NCBI GenBank assembly: GCA_025455775.1
Contig: JALOLT010000014.1
Coordinates: 1 to 37,389, forward strand
Source of the DNA: Fimbriimonadaceae bacterium
GTDB lineage: Bacteria; Armatimonadota; Fimbriimonadia; Fimbriimonadales; Fimbriimonadaceae
Direction: 5' to 3'
DNA length: 37,389 nt
Shown: positions 14,866 to 23,674 of the stretch, in pieces
Numbering within the stretch: position 1 is the stretch's first letter
Layout: each line of letters opens with the position of its first letter
The notes under the pieces: generated by a model
The model's input: only the letters and a program-made list of their open reading frames with translations
Databases searched by the model: none
Told to the model about the DNA's origin: nothing
Made by a program: the position numbers and the translations under genes

Positions 14866-16158
14866 ATGTCGCGCCAAGAGCCTTACCGAGATCGATCTGT
14901 CCTCATCCACGGAAAATTCAACTCTGCAAAGTGGGATTTTCAGGATCACATCACACCCCCCATCACTACAGCCGTTGCTTTTCGGCTGAGAAGTGCAGAA
15001 CGGGGAGCGGCTGGCTTTCAACAATTTGCCCACCCCGACATCGATCGAGCCTCTGCCGAGCCGATCTACATCTACGAAAGGCTCGATGAACCTTGCCAAG
15101 GCCTTCTGGAAGAAACGCTCGCCTTTGCCGAAAAGGGAGAGTGCGCGGTTGCATTTGCAACTGGCATGGCGGCAGTCAGTGCCGCCATTGGCATCCACAT
15201 CGAGGCAGGTGATCACGTCATTTTTCACCCCGCCATCTATGGCTGCACCTACAGCCACATCACCCACTGGCTCAAGAAATTCGGTATCAGCTATTCATCA
15301 GTCGACTTAAGAAATCTGGAAAACCTCACTGCAGCGCTGAAACCAGAAACCAAAGTCGTTTACTTCGAGACTCCCTGCAACCCAACGATGGATCTGATCG
15401 ACCTGGAAGCAATCAGGGCCGCAGTCGCAGCTGCCAATGAAGGCAGAACAAGCGATCGCAAAATCGTGACGATTCTCGACAACACTTTCAGTTCTCCCTA
15501 TGGTCAAAGGCCCCTGGAATTCGGCATCGACTACGTGGTGCACAGCCTCACCAAGCACATCGGAGGCTTTGGCGCAACCATGGGGGGTGTGGTTGTCGGG
15601 CCACGATACACGGAAACCGCTCTCCTGCTCTACCGAAAAGATTTCGGCGGTGCCTTGTCTCCTGACGCTGCCTGGCACATCCTGACCTACGGTATCCCAA
15701 CTCTGGCCCTTCGCCTCGAAAAACAACAAGAGAACGCCATGAGAGTGGCAGAATTCCTCGAGCTCCACGCCAAGGTCGCACGAGTTCACTACCCTGGCCT
15801 AGACTCATTCCCCCAAAAGAACCTCGCCCAGAAACAGATGAGAGACATCGACGGTGACTTCGCCCCTGGGGCGATGATTTACTTTGAGCTCAAGGGATCC
15901 CCGGAAAAGGCCTATGAACGAGCAACTAAGGCTATCAATCATCTGGCCAACAATGCTCTCTCCATCACTCTCGCTGTTTCTCTAGGGCAGATTCGCACTC
16001 TGATTGAGCACCCAGCTAGCATGACCCATTCAACGATCCCTCCGGCGGAGCAGTTGGCAGCAGGTATCGCACCAGGGGGGCTCCGATTGAGCCTCGGGCT
16101 GGAAGATGTGCGGGATATCCTGCGAGACCTGGAACGCGCCCTCGACTCTCTCGCGTAA
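14866..16158 (+). CDS. Cys/Met metabolism PLP-dependent enzyme (trans-sulfuration family)
   Basis: PLP enzyme of 430 aa in the cystathionine gamma-synthase / methionine gamma-lyase / O-acetylhomoserine sulfhydrylase family. The PLP lysine is K230 in V-V-H-S-L-T-K-H. The upstream A-F-A-T-G-M-A-A, F-E-T-P-C-N-P-T and L-D-N-T-F-S-S-P are family signatures, and the C-terminal R-L-S-L-G-L-E-D is the usual substrate-carboxylate region. The sequence does not decide between a lyase and a synthase. There is no sulfur-pathway operon beside it. The cluster of inverted repeats just before its ATG indicates tight regulation. Confidence 0.92.
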   Translation: MSRQEPYRDRSVLIHGKFNSAKWDFQDHITPPITTAVAFRLRSAERGAAGFQQFAHPDIDRASAEPIYIYERLDEPCQGLLEETLAFAEKGECAVAFATGMAAVSAAIGIHIEAGDHVIFHPAIYGCTYSHITHWLKKFGISYSSVDLRNLENLTAALKPETKVVYFETPCNPTMDLIDLEAIRAAVAAANEGRTSDRKIVTILDNTFSSPYGQRPLEFGIDYVVHSLTKHIGGFGATMGGVVVGPRYTETALLLYRKDFGGALSPDAAWHILTYGIPTLALRLEKQQENAMRVAEFLELHAKVARVHYPGLDSFPQKNLAQKQMRDIDGDFAPGAMIYFELKGSPEKAYERATKAINHLANNALSITLAVSLGQIRTLIEHPASMTHSTIPPAEQLAAGIAPGGLRLSLGLEDVRDILRDLERALDSLA

Positions 16159-16294
16159 TATCTACCGGAAGTTTTAAGGACTTATCCTACGAGAGGGAAC
16201 ATTGGCACGACATGTGTCGTCAATTCCCTTCGGCTCACTGTCTATCTTTACTCTTTAGATCCAACATTGGGTGGTTACGGAATTTTTTGGTCTC

Positions 16295-16804
16295 ATGCCA
16301 TTTCGTCTTCAGCAGGCTACGATCGAGCAACGGGGGATACTCGAAAATCTCCTCCAGCTTTACCTGCATGAAATGAGTCGCTATAGTGAAGCATCTATCG
16401 GCGAAGATGGCCGATTCAACTACCCTTTCTTAGATCTCTACTGGGAAGAGGCAGGGCGCTATCCGTATCTTCTCTACGTTCGGGGCGGCTTGGCAGGCTT
16501 TGTCTTGGTTCGGCAACTTGCTCATCGCCGTGAACAGGCGTGTCACGAAATCGCTGAATTCTTTATCCTAGAAACCCATCGGGAACTGGGCCTCGGGGAA
16601 GAGGCGGCTCGCATGGTTTTCGACTCATTCCCCGGCGTCTGGCACGTCGGAGCCCTGCGCCACAACAAGGCAGGAATCCAATTTTGGAAGAAAGTTATCT
16701 TTCGCTACGGGCTAAAGGAAGTAACCGAGGCGACCTCCCACTGTGGCACACGCATCTTTTTTGAGTTCGAAACGTCGCACAACTCCCTCGCTGGGCAAGC
16801 GTAG
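16295..16804 (+). CDS. GNAT-family acetyltransferase
   Basis: GCN5-related N-acetyltransferase of 169 aa. N-terminal L-E-N-L-L-Q-L-Y-L-H-E-M-S resembles a GNAT subgroup opening. The core strand-turn E-I-A-E-F-F-I-L followed by H-R-E-L-G-L-G-E-E-A-A matches the acetyl-CoA pyrophosphate loop (R/Q-x-x-G-x-G/A). The C-terminal N-K-A-G-I-Q-F-W-K-K is the usual motif B region. ATG 16295 is preferred because family members begin close to this point; an upstream GTG at 16271 would add 8 residues. The acetylated substrate is unknown. It stands alone between the PLP enzyme and an unknown gene. Confidence 0.8.
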   Translation: MPFRLQQATIEQRGILENLLQLYLHEMSRYSEASIGEDGRFNYPFLDLYWEEAGRYPYLLYVRGGLAGFVLVRQLAHRREQACHEIAEFFILETHRELGLGEEAARMVFDSFPGVWHVGALRHNKAGIQFWKKVIFRYGLKEVTEATSHCGTRIFFEFETSHNSLAGQA

Positions 16805-16906
16805 TCACTGGGAGCCCCCTGAAGGAGTCCCAAAGCGATCCCCAGGCGCAGTCCGGCAAATCTGCGAAAATGGAGGGTCGCGAGTGATAGCAGCGAGGAA
16901 CCCCCT

Positions 16907-18727
16907 TTGGCCAATATGACCCCCACAAAACGAGAAGATCAAAGCGCTAGAAAGTTTGCCGATCGGTTGATTTTAGAAAAGCTCACTGAGCTGTATGAAG
17001 TTGTGAAGCCGAGCGAAATCGCAGATTTACTTCAATCAAAGGGAATTGGCTTGTCGGCCGTGCGATCCCTCTTGGCATCAAACCCAGAAGTTTTTGCCTA
17101 CGCCGAAAGACGCTGGGTTCCTGCCAGCCGGCTCGAAGGATTAGGGCGTCCCCTCTCAGACGCTGCCTATATCGTTGTCTCCCGATACGGGGCCCCCATG
17201 GCGATCGACCTCCTCGCCCAGGAACTCAGCCGCTCGAGAGGCAGAGAGCCGGAACAGATCGAAGCAGCCCTCATCCGACTCGCCGAACTAGACCCCCGAT
17301 TCTTCATCACTCTCAGCGAAGAGATCGGAATTGATCAATTTGTCTTCGTGGCTCGCGACGAAGATATAGATCGGGCGATGAAACTCAACGGAGTGACAGA
17401 AGAGGACACGAAACCTGTCCAAGACCAGCTAAAAGCAATTGATTGGCTGGACACTGACTCGGTCATTCATGCCTTGGAACAAAGCGTCCCAGTCTCGGTC
17501 AAGGCCCTCGGTGCCGTGGCTTGGACCGCCCTCTCCCCCCAAGATACGAGCGCTCAGCGCCTCTATGACTGGAAGAAGTTTAATGGCGAACTCCTCGCCA
17601 TCCCTGGATTTATCTTTTCTCCCGATGGCAAGCTCCACAGCGAAACAGAAGCGAGCAAGTGGATCTCGGGTGCCGTTCGTTTGGCCGATAAGCTGGCTCC
17701 GACAGTAGAAATCGAGGATGCAGCGCCACTCGAACTGAAGACCGAGGATATCGAAGCGGCAGTCGCCAGGGTTCTTCGCGGCGAAGACACAACAACCGCC
17801 ATCTCCATCCTAGAAAACCAGTTCGAAATCACCCCTTCCGTTAAGACATTCCCAGATGACCTCCACAATGTGATGACTGCCCTCAAAAACGACGAGCGAG
17901 TTTGGTGGGTCGGGGGAGACCGCTTTAAGAAGGCAGGCGAAGCCCCAGATCTGGTGCAATCAATGCCAGAGCTTTTCGACTATCAGCCAACATCCCACCT
18001 TCAGGAAGATGGAGATCCCGTTGACGCTGAACTCAACGACGAGGGCCTCAGCAGCTCACTTCGAAAACTCATCGTGCACCCCCTGGCAACCGACGTGAAC
18101 GACGAGGAAATCCTCCCTTCACCCAAGAACATGCCGGAAAGTCTGCGACTCGTGCTCAAGCCAATCCACCGCGAACTGGGAACCTTCCCCCTGTGCCAGT
18201 TCCCGACAGGATGGTTCGAGCCGACACCCCAAATTCAAGAGCTCATCTTCATCAATCCAGACGGAGACGAACTCCAGGTTTGGCTCAACCACGAGGCGAG
18301 ACTCCTTTTCAACCTGTTCGATTGGTGGCTTGACCAACAAGTCGAGTCTGGAGCAGTCTTCAGCCTCACGAAAACAAACAAGCCAAACGTCTTTGAGTTC
18401 GCCTGGCTTGACCAAACGGATCCAGTCGTCTACATCTCGTCGCAACGCATGGAAGAACTGCGGGAAATCGCCAGCCGATCCGAAGATCTCAGCACCTTCG
18501 ATATCCTGCGCGACGTAATGAGCCACTGGCCAAAAGGAGCAGACTTCCTGACGATCCTCTGGGAAGTGAACGTCGTTCGCAGAACCAGCAGAAGGCTTCT
18601 CGCATCGCTTCTCAGCAGCTACGTCTGCTTCTATCAGCGATCAGGTTCACCCGTTTGGCACTACGACTCAAAGAAGGTCGAGCAAGGCTTCGACAAGGCT
18701 AAAAAGAAGTTCATCCGCAAGGACTAA
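16907..18727 (+). CDS. Conserved-looking 606-aa protein of unknown function
   Basis: I do not recognise a family. The protein is soluble, acidic and without a signal peptide or transmembrane segment. The N-terminal part (about 15-80) has a helix-turn-helix-like pattern (L-T-E-L-Y-E-V-V-K-P-S-E-I-A-D-L-L, then an A-Y-A-E-R-R-W-V-P wing), and a similar pattern recurs at about 85-145. A central helical region and a long C-terminal domain with W-F-E-P-T-P and aromatic-rich stretches follow, ending in a lysine-rich tail. The start is TTG 16907, supported by GAGGA 7 nt upstream; ATG 16916 would be too far from that site. It could be a regulator or nucleic-acid-associated protein, but this rests only on the winged-helix impression. 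Confidence 0.75.
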   Translation: MANMTPTKREDQSARKFADRLILEKLTELYEVVKPSEIADLLQSKGIGLSAVRSLLASNPEVFAYAERRWVPASRLEGLGRPLSDAAYIVVSRYGAPMAIDLLAQELSRSRGREPEQIEAALIRLAELDPRFFITLSEEIGIDQFVFVARDEDIDRAMKLNGVTEEDTKPVQDQLKAIDWLDTDSVIHALEQSVPVSVKALGAVAWTALSPQDTSAQRLYDWKKFNGELLAIPGFIFSPDGKLHSETEASKWISGAVRLADKLAPTVEIEDAAPLELKTEDIEAAVARVLRGEDTTTAISILENQFEITPSVKTFPDDLHNVMTALKNDERVWWVGGDRFKKAGEAPDLVQSMPELFDYQPTSHLQEDGDPVDAELNDEGLSSSLRKLIVHPLATDVNDEEILPSPKNMPESLRLVLKPIHRELGTFPLCQFPTGWFEPTPQIQELIFINPDGDELQVWLNHEARLLFNLFDWWLDQQVESGAVFSLTKTNKPNVFEFAWLDQTDPVVYISSQRMEELREIASRSEDLSTFDILRDVMSHWPKGADFLTILWEVNVVRRTSRRLLASLLSSYVCFYQRSGSPVWHYDSKKVEQGFDKAKKKFIRKD

Positions 18728-18732
18728 CGACC

Positions 18733-18769
18733 ACAGAGGGTTGATATTCTGGTCACCCTCTGTTATCAT
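18733..18769 (+). promoter_or_regulatory. rpsT promoter overlapped by a 9-bp inverted repeat
   Basis: A near-consensus promoter is present: TTGATA (18741-18746), a 17-bp spacer, and TATCAT (18764-18769). Start of transcription is expected near 18776, leaving a short leader with AAGGA before the ribosomal protein ATG. ACAGAGGGT (18733-18741) and ACCCTCTGT (18755-18763) are perfect inverted repeats that overlap the -35 box and abut the -10 box. They begin 6 nt after the upstream stop codon. Confidence 0.7.
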
Positions 18770-18801
18770 ATCAAGGCCTCTTTAAGGAACCACGAAACGA
18801 A

Positions 18802-19071
18802 ATGGCAAATCTGAAATCGTCCAAGAAAGACGTTCGACGCATCGAAAAGAAAACCGCTACCAACAAGGCGACCAAAACAGCCTTGAAGACATTCATCAAG
18901 AAAGCAAGAGTCTCGACTGCGAAAGGGGCGGACGAAGCAACGACCCAAGAGAGCATCAGGCTGGCCTGCAAGGCTCTTGACAAAGCGGCTCAAAAGGGCG
19001 TCATCCACAAGAACCAAGCTGCGCGCCGAAAGAGTCGACTCGTCCTTGCCGTTGCCAAAGCAAGTGAATAA
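18802..19071 (+). CDS. rpsT: 30S ribosomal protein S20
   Basis: Small basic ribosomal protein of 89 aa that binds 16S rRNA in the small subunit. M-A-N-L-K-S-S-K-K-D-V-R-R opens the protein, and K-A-A-Q-K-G-V-I-H-K-N-Q-A-A-R-R-K-S-R-L closes it, both diagnostic of S20. Length is normal. It is monocistronic: it has its own promoter and a strong terminator downstream. The AAGGA site lies about 13 nt before the ATG, rather far. Confidence 0.96.
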   Translation: MANLKSSKKDVRRIEKKTATNKATKTALKTFIKKARVSTAKGADEATTQESIRLACKALDKAAQKGVIHKNQAARRKSRLVLAVAKASE

Positions 19072-19156
19072 AGACTTTTAGGTCTTCTCGTTTCTGGTAC
19101 CGGTTTCCTTGTCTTATCTTCCTCCCTTCTGAGACAACACCTTCTAGGAAGCCAAC

Positions 19157-19192
19157 CTGATCCTGTTCTTCATGACAGGATCAGATTTTTTT
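19157..19192 (+). terminator. Rho-independent terminator of rpsT
   Basis: CTGATCCTGT (19157-19166) and ACAGGATCAG (19175-19184) form a perfect 10-bp stem with an 8-nt loop, followed by ATTTTTTT. It is canonical and lies 86 nt after the rpsT stop codon. Confidence 0.93.
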
Positions 19193-19200
19193 GTTATAGT
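19172..19200 (+). promoter_or_regulatory. Promoter of the OrfA-like gene, inside the rpsT terminator
   Basis: ATGACA (19172-19177), a 17-bp spacer and TATAGT (19195-19200) form a good sigma-70-type promoter. Its -35 box lies in the loop and right arm of the rpsT terminator. The start would be near 19207, giving a short leader with GGGAAAAG before the ATG at 19222. Confidence 0.5.
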
Positions 19201-19221
19201 GATGTTGTCATTGGGAAAAGA

Positions 19222-19614
19222 ATGGCAAGAACACACTCAAGAGAATTCAAGCTCCTCGTTTGTCAAAGAATCGAAAAGGGAGAGACAAGTATTTCGCAGG
19301 TCTGCCGCGAACACAACCTCAGCATGGGAATGGTGGATCGATGGCTTCAGCAGTTCCGAATCAAGAGAGAGGAGTCATTTGATGGGACCCCTTGGCGCAG
19401 TGAAAACCACGTCGATGACTTCAAAGTCATCGAGTTGGAGAACTTGCTGCAACAGTTGCTCAAGGAAAGAAACTCACTCAAGCGAAAGTTGGAGAAAGAA
19501 AACAGGGCCCTGCAACGTCAAGTGGAGAAACTCACCGATAAAGTCGCTGCTTTTGAAGAAAAGTACGGTAAAGCGAATAGGAAAAGGCAGAACTCGACTG
19601 AAGATAAGACTTGA
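19222..19614 (+). CDS. Orphan IS3-type OrfA-like helix-turn-helix protein
   Basis: Protein of 130 aa resembling the first open frame of IS3-family elements. R-E-F-K-L-L-V-C-Q-R-I is followed by a helix-turn-helix with S-Q-V-C-R-E-H-N-L-S, then W-L-Q-Q-F. The second half (about 75-120) is a heptad coiled coil rich in Leu, Lys and Glu, as in the OrfA leucine zipper. No OrfB with the catalytic DDE residues follows, and no terminal inverted repeats or target duplications were found. It therefore looks like a stand-alone DNA-binding protein derived from, or a remnant of, a transposon. It has its own promoter and a good ribosome-binding site, so it may be expressed. It converges on araA. Confidence 0.8.
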   Translation: MARTHSREFKLLVCQRIEKGETSISQVCREHNLSMGMVDRWLQQFRIKREESFDGTPWRSENHVDDFKVIELENLLQQLLKERNSLKRKLEKENRALQRQVEKLTDKVAAFEEKYGKANRKRQNSTEDKT

Positions 19615-19694
19615 CCGCGAGACAAAACTCAAAGGACACGAAACACCTTTTTGGCAGAGGTAACGAAGAGTCTAGATCACAGCCCTTAAGAGTC

Positions 19695-21149
19695 TTAAAG
19701 GCGACGTTGAAACGATTTTCTTGTAGTTTCTTCATCAATAACCAGACAATCACACCCACACATCATCGCAAAGTCCTCTACCATCTCGACCGAGACATTG
19801 TAACTGTAAGCTGTGTGGTGGGCTCCGCCCCCTAGAATCCAGCAGGCGAGACCGTCGGCAAAGTTGGGCTTGACCTCCCAAAGGGCGCGGGCAACCGGCA
19901 AGTGAGGCATTGGGGGAGGCGCAATGGCGGTGACCGAATTCACCATGAAGCGAAAGCGATCCCCTAAGTCGATCAAGGTCGTGTTGGTGGCTGGGCCAGG
20001 CCGGGCCTCAAATACAAGGCGAATAGGGTCTGCTTTTCCACCGATGCCCAGAGGATGGATCTCGAGCTTCGGCTTCCCCATCGCGATGGTCGGACAAATC
20101 TCTAACATGTGAGCCCCGAGTACACACTCCTCGCCCTCCACCATGTGGTAGGTGTAGTCCTCCATGAAGCTTGTACCAGGTATCAAGCCTGACTCCATTT
20201 GCTTGAAGGCGCGGAGAAGGGCTGCGGTTTTCCAGTCGCCTTCCGCTCCGAATCCATATCCCTTCGCCATCAGGCGCTGGGCAGCAAAACCAGGTAACTG
20301 ATCCAATCCGTGCAGGTCTTCGAACGTCGTTGTGAAACCTTTGTATCCTCGCGCGTCGAGGAAACCCTGAATTGCGATTTCCTGCCTCGCCCCGTCCTCC
20401 AAAGAACTTCTCCTGGCTCCGCCTATCTGAAGCTCGGGAACGAGATCATAGAGGTCGCCATACTCCTCCAACTTTGCCGCGACCTCAGTTGGCGAAACTG
20501 CTGCCATCTCTGAAACAAGGTCTCCCACACCAAATCCATCAACTGTAAAGCCCAATTGGATCTCGGCAGATACCTTATCTCCGTCGGTAACACTCACCAT
20601 CCTCATGTTGTCTCCAAACCGAGCGAACTTGGCACCCTGCCAATCATTCCAAGCCAGAGCCACCCTGCCCCAACTCCCGATTGCTTCTTGAACCTTGGAT
20701 TGGCCCCAGTGGCCGACGACAACCTTGCGCTTCAAACCGATCCGCGTGTGAAGGTGCCCTGCTTCCCGATCCCCGTGGGCCGCCTGGTTTAGATTCATAA
20801 AGTCCATGTCGATCGTGGCGAAGGGGAGACTTTCGTTAAATTGCGTATGGAGGTGGAGGGCTGGCTTATGGAGCTGACTCAGGCCCCCGATCCACATCTT
20901 GGCAGGAGAAAAAGTGTGCATCCAAAAGATAAGACCGGTGCAATTCGGATCTCCATTGGCATCCAGAACGAGCTTTCGAACGGAGTCAGCATCGGTGATG
21001 ACTGGCTTGAAAACCACCTCCATCGGGATCGAGTTGGAGGCAGAAAGGGCTGCCGCAATCTGCTGAGAATCCTCTGCCACTTGGGCCAAGACCGCTGGGC
21101 CATAAAGATGCTGGCTCCCTGTAACGAACCACACTGCTGGTTGACTCAT
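19695..21149 (-). CDS. araA: L-arabinose isomerase
   Basis: L-arabinose isomerase of 484 aa, which converts L-arabinose to L-ribulose in the cytoplasm. [11 protein letters not shown] and [11 protein letters not shown] are near-invariant in AraA, as are H-T-Q-F-N and [14 protein letters not shown]. The metal-binding glutamates and histidines lie in E-D-Y-T-Y-H and in the C-terminal [10 protein letters not shown]. The length is close to the usual 490-500 aa and the gene looks intact. GGAGAAAG lies 5-12 nt before the ATG. No araB or araD is adjacent; the related arabinofuranosidase gene is about 13.5 kb away. Confidence 0.96.
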   Translation of the reverse strand: MSQPAVWFVTGSQHLYGPAVLAQVAEDSQQIAAALSASNSIPMEVVFKPVITDADSVRKLVLDANGDPNCTGLIFWMHTFSPAKMWIGGLSQLHKPALHLHTQFNESLPFATIDMDFMNLNQAAHGDREAGHLHTRIGLKRKVVVGHWGQSKVQEAIGSWGRVALAWNDWQGAKFARFGDNMRMVSVTDGDKVSAEIQLGFTVDGFGVGDLVSEMAAVSPTEVAAKLEEYGDLYDLVPELQIGGARRSSLEDGARQEIAIQGFLDARGYKGFTTTFEDLHGLDQLPGFAAQRLMAKGYGFGAEGDWKTAALLRAFKQMESGLIPGTSFMEDYTYHMVEGEECVLGAHMLEICPTIAMGKPKLEIHPLGIGGKADPIRLVFEARPGPATNTTLIDLGDRFRFMVNSVTAIAPPPMPHLPVARALWEVKPNFADGLACWILGGGAHHTAYSYNVSVEMVEDFAMMCGCDCLVIDEETTRKSFQRRL

Positions 21150-21511
21150 TCTTACTTTCTCCGAGGGATCGCTCGACCCTCATAACCGATCCAAGTTTAG
21201 CGAATGAGGCGAAACTTACGCCTTGTTGGGAGTTCTGGTACCAGTCCTGTCACCTCATATTGAGAGCATCAGCGAGACCTGCCTGGGTTTTCAAGAGCCA
21301 CACTGTGCAAATTGCAGGCTGGGTGCAAGCCCCATCAAGTATCTCCAGATTTTCCTCTCTGTCGAGCCTCGCTTCAAAACCCCCTTGCCCTACAGATTGC
21401 GGCAAAGATCAGACAGACCAGCCTGGAGCAGGTTGCCCAGCGCACAAAAAAATCTACAGGTTGGCTCAGACTTGTCAAGGAATCAGGCAGTCTTGAGTAC
21501 TCTTCACGCCC
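21150..21511. other. Divergent intergenic region between araA and the repeat-protein gene
   Basis: A 362-bp gap. Near araA it holds its ribosome-binding site and an inverted repeat AAGTTT/AAACTT (21193-21198 and 21212-21217) that could be an operator. Near the other gene it holds the TACTCT box. A TTG-started frame of 67 codons (21312-21515) overlaps the next ATG by the sequence ATGA, but it resembles nothing I know and is probably not a gene. Confidence 0.6.
21498..21503 (+). promoter_or_regulatory. Leaderless -10 box for the D-repeat protein gene
   Basis: TACTCT followed by 8 nt and the ATG at 21512. No ribosome-binding site is present. Confidence 0.4.
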
Positions 21512-23539
21512 ATGACATCCACTCTCCTTGCTGTGACGGTTTTGACTTTTGGCCAAGCGATTGATGGGTGGTTGGCAAAAGCGATAGAACAGCGGGCTTC
21601 CCTGCGTCTTCCCGAAACGATCTTCCAAAGAGTACTGAGCGAGACCGGCCATTCCCAAGCACCACTCGGCTACACAGAGAGTCAGATGGCTGGATTCCCC
21701 CAGAATCCTTACCTGCTCAGGCTTGTCACAAACGCTTTTCGCGACGTAAGAATGGTTCCCGAATACTCTGGCCTTCTCACCGACAACCTGCTCCAAGCTG
21801 GCGGTCGCGTCGATTCCCTCGCCTACTTGGCCTGGAGTCAGGTGGATGTCCGAGCCGGTCGGGAGTGGCCCTATCCCAGCTCCGCTGATCCCTGGCTCGC
21901 TAGTTGGATTCCTGCCAAGGCCACCCAAGCGGAAGCCTTTCGGCTCGCTTGGACTAGATTAAGGGCAAAGGGGGAACCTCCGAAGCTGGATAAGAAGCTC
22001 GAACGGCTCCTACTGCGAATTCTGATCGCAGCCGACAGCAGCAACCTCTATCTGCAACAGGCGATTCCGACCGAGTTCAAGGGGGGCTCAGCCGTTGATT
22101 TCTGGCGTCTGGCCAGTGCCCCTTATCTGGGTGAGGCAAACGACGACAACATTTTGGTGAAGGATCGGCGCAGCTATGACCTGCAGCGTCGGTTTGATCC
22201 TGCTCTTTCTGGATTTGGTTCGGCCCTCTTTCTGAGGGGGATTCAGGCCGCCCTGACAGAATTCAAAGCCGACCGTCAGGGGTTGAAACCTCTCGCCAAG
22301 ACGGTCAGCTTTCAGACAAGTTTGGGGCTGGTCGTCATCGGAGGCATTGGGAACGAAACCCACACCCGCGACGCTTTTCTGGTGATTGAGACCGGCGGAG
22401 ACGACCAGTACCGGGGCAGAGTGGCGACTCCGGCGAACCCCCGCCAACCGATTTCACTCATCCTCGACCTCGCTGGCAAGGATCGCTACGGTACCCAGGA
22501 GGATCAAGCAACTGTCGCAATGGGTCTTGGGGGGGTCGGGATCCTGATTGATCAGGGCGGAAACGACGTCTATCAAGCAGGCGACGGTGGTATTGGAGCA
22601 GGACTGTTTGGGATTGGTCTGTTACTGGATGAATCAGGTGACGATCAGTATCTGCTCAAGAAGACATTCGGGATTGGAGCAGCCTACTTCGGTGTTGGGC
22701 TTGTAGCAGACCTGACAGGCAACGATGTCTACCGGAGTCTGGCTCTTTCCATGGGCTTTGGTGGCACCTTTGGATTCGGAGCCTTGATTGAACTTGAGGG
22801 CGATGATGACTACAAGACGGCAGACGAAGGAAATCCATCCATCGCTTGGGGTGGCAAGACTGTCTCGCTGAGCTTGGGTTGTGGCTATGGGAGGAGAGCT
22901 GACTACGGCGACGGACAATCTCAAGCTGGCGGGATCGGGATTGTGATCGATGGTAGGGGCGACGATCAATACCACTCTTCGATCTTTTCCATGGGGAGCG
23001 GCTATTGGTGGGGATTCGGAATCATGGAGGATCGAGCCGGGGACGACACCTACCGTTGCACCCATTATTCTCTGGGGTCTGGTGCCCACTTCGCTCTCGG
23101 GAGTTTCGTGGATCTTGCTGGAAATGACAGCTATAACGACCGACCAGACGCAGTGGAGCGATGGGGCGCACTCGGACGAGATGGAGCAATCGCCGTTTGT
23201 ATCGACGCGGCGGGAGATGATGTCTGGGGAAACCTGACCGGCGGACACGCAGATCTAAACTCAATCGCCCTTTTCTGGGATCAAAAAGGGAACGATCTCT
23301 ACAAGCGGATGCAACCTTTTGATCCTGCTTCCTTTGGGAACCGCCCCTTTGGGAGTTGTGTCCCCTATGGTTCATTTCGCAACTTCCGGGATCGCATGAA
23401 GTCGGTCGGGGTTTTCCTCGACACTCAAGGGATAGATGTCTATCCACCTGGGATGACAGCCGCCGAGAATTCCAGTTGGAAGATCAACTCTGGCCCCAAT
23501 GAGTTCGGCTTCGGCTGGGATCTTGAAGCCAATCGCTAG
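21512..23539 (+). CDS. Exported protein with twelve D-x-x-G-[ND]-D-x-Y repeats
   Basis: Protein of 675 aa with no family that I recognise. A weak signal-like hydrophobic N-terminus (residues 1-15) is followed by a helical domain of about 250 residues. From about residue 293 to 645 the motif D-x-x-G-[ND]-D-x-Y recurs twelve times, for example E-T-G-G-D-D-Q-Y, D-Q-G-G-N-D-V-Y, D-L-T-G-N-D-V-Y, D-R-A-G-D-D-T-Y and D-T-Q-G-I-D-V-Y. Most copies are 26-30 residues apart and separated by G-rich beta-like stretches such as G-I-G-A-G-L-F-G-I-G-L-L. This suggests a beta-solenoid with an acidic, possibly Ca-binding, turn in each rung. It resembles RTX nonapeptide repeats in having Gly/Asp turns but differs in period and in the fixed Tyr. 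It may act at the cell surface; the role is unknown. Confidence 0.8.
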   Translation: MTSTLLAVTVLTFGQAIDGWLAKAIEQRASLRLPETIFQRVLSETGHSQAPLGYTESQMAGFPQNPYLLRLVTNAFRDVRMVPEYSGLLTDNLLQAGGRVDSLAYLAWSQVDVRAGREWPYPSSADPWLASWIPAKATQAEAFRLAWTRLRAKGEPPKLDKKLERLLLRILIAADSSNLYLQQAIPTEFKGGSAVDFWRLASAPYLGEANDDNILVKDRRSYDLQRRFDPALSGFGSALFLRGIQAALTEFKADRQGLKPLAKTVSFQTSLGLVVIGGIGNETHTRDAFLVIETGGDDQYRGRVATPANPRQPISLILDLAGKDRYGTQEDQATVAMGLGGVGILIDQGGNDVYQAGDGGIGAGLFGIGLLLDESGDDQYLLKKTFGIGAAYFGVGLVADLTGNDVYRSLALSMGFGGTFGFGALIELEGDDDYKTADEGNPSIAWGGKTVSLSLGCGYGRRADYGDGQSQAGGIGIVIDGRGDDQYHSSIFSMGSGYWWGFGIMEDRAGDDTYRCTHYSLGSGAHFALGSFVDLAGNDSYNDRPDAVERWGALGRDGAIAVCIDAAGDDVWGNLTGGHADLNSIALFWDQKGNDLYKRMQPFDPASFGNRPFGSCVPYGSFRNFRDRMKSVGVFLDTQGIDVYPPGMTAAENSSWKINSGPNEFGFGWDLEANR

Positions 23540-23674
23540 AGCTTTGCCCTTCGAGCTCTTTTCTGCAACTCCCCTATTGGGGAAAAACTGCCTTCGCACA
23601 CCCCAGGGCAGGCTCTGACGCAACCGAACCAGACGGCGGCCGACCCAGGTCACGGCAGAATCTCAGGACTCTGC

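Noticed and set aside
19222-21149. Intact insertion sequence containing OrfA and a partner.
   Set aside because: araA is not a transposase gene, no DDE protein is present and no flanking inverted repeats could be found.
21312-21515. A 67-codon frame just before the D-repeat protein gene with an ATGA overlap.
   Set aside because: It starts with TTG without a ribosome-binding site, has no recognisable family and a cysteine-rich start, so coding is not supported.
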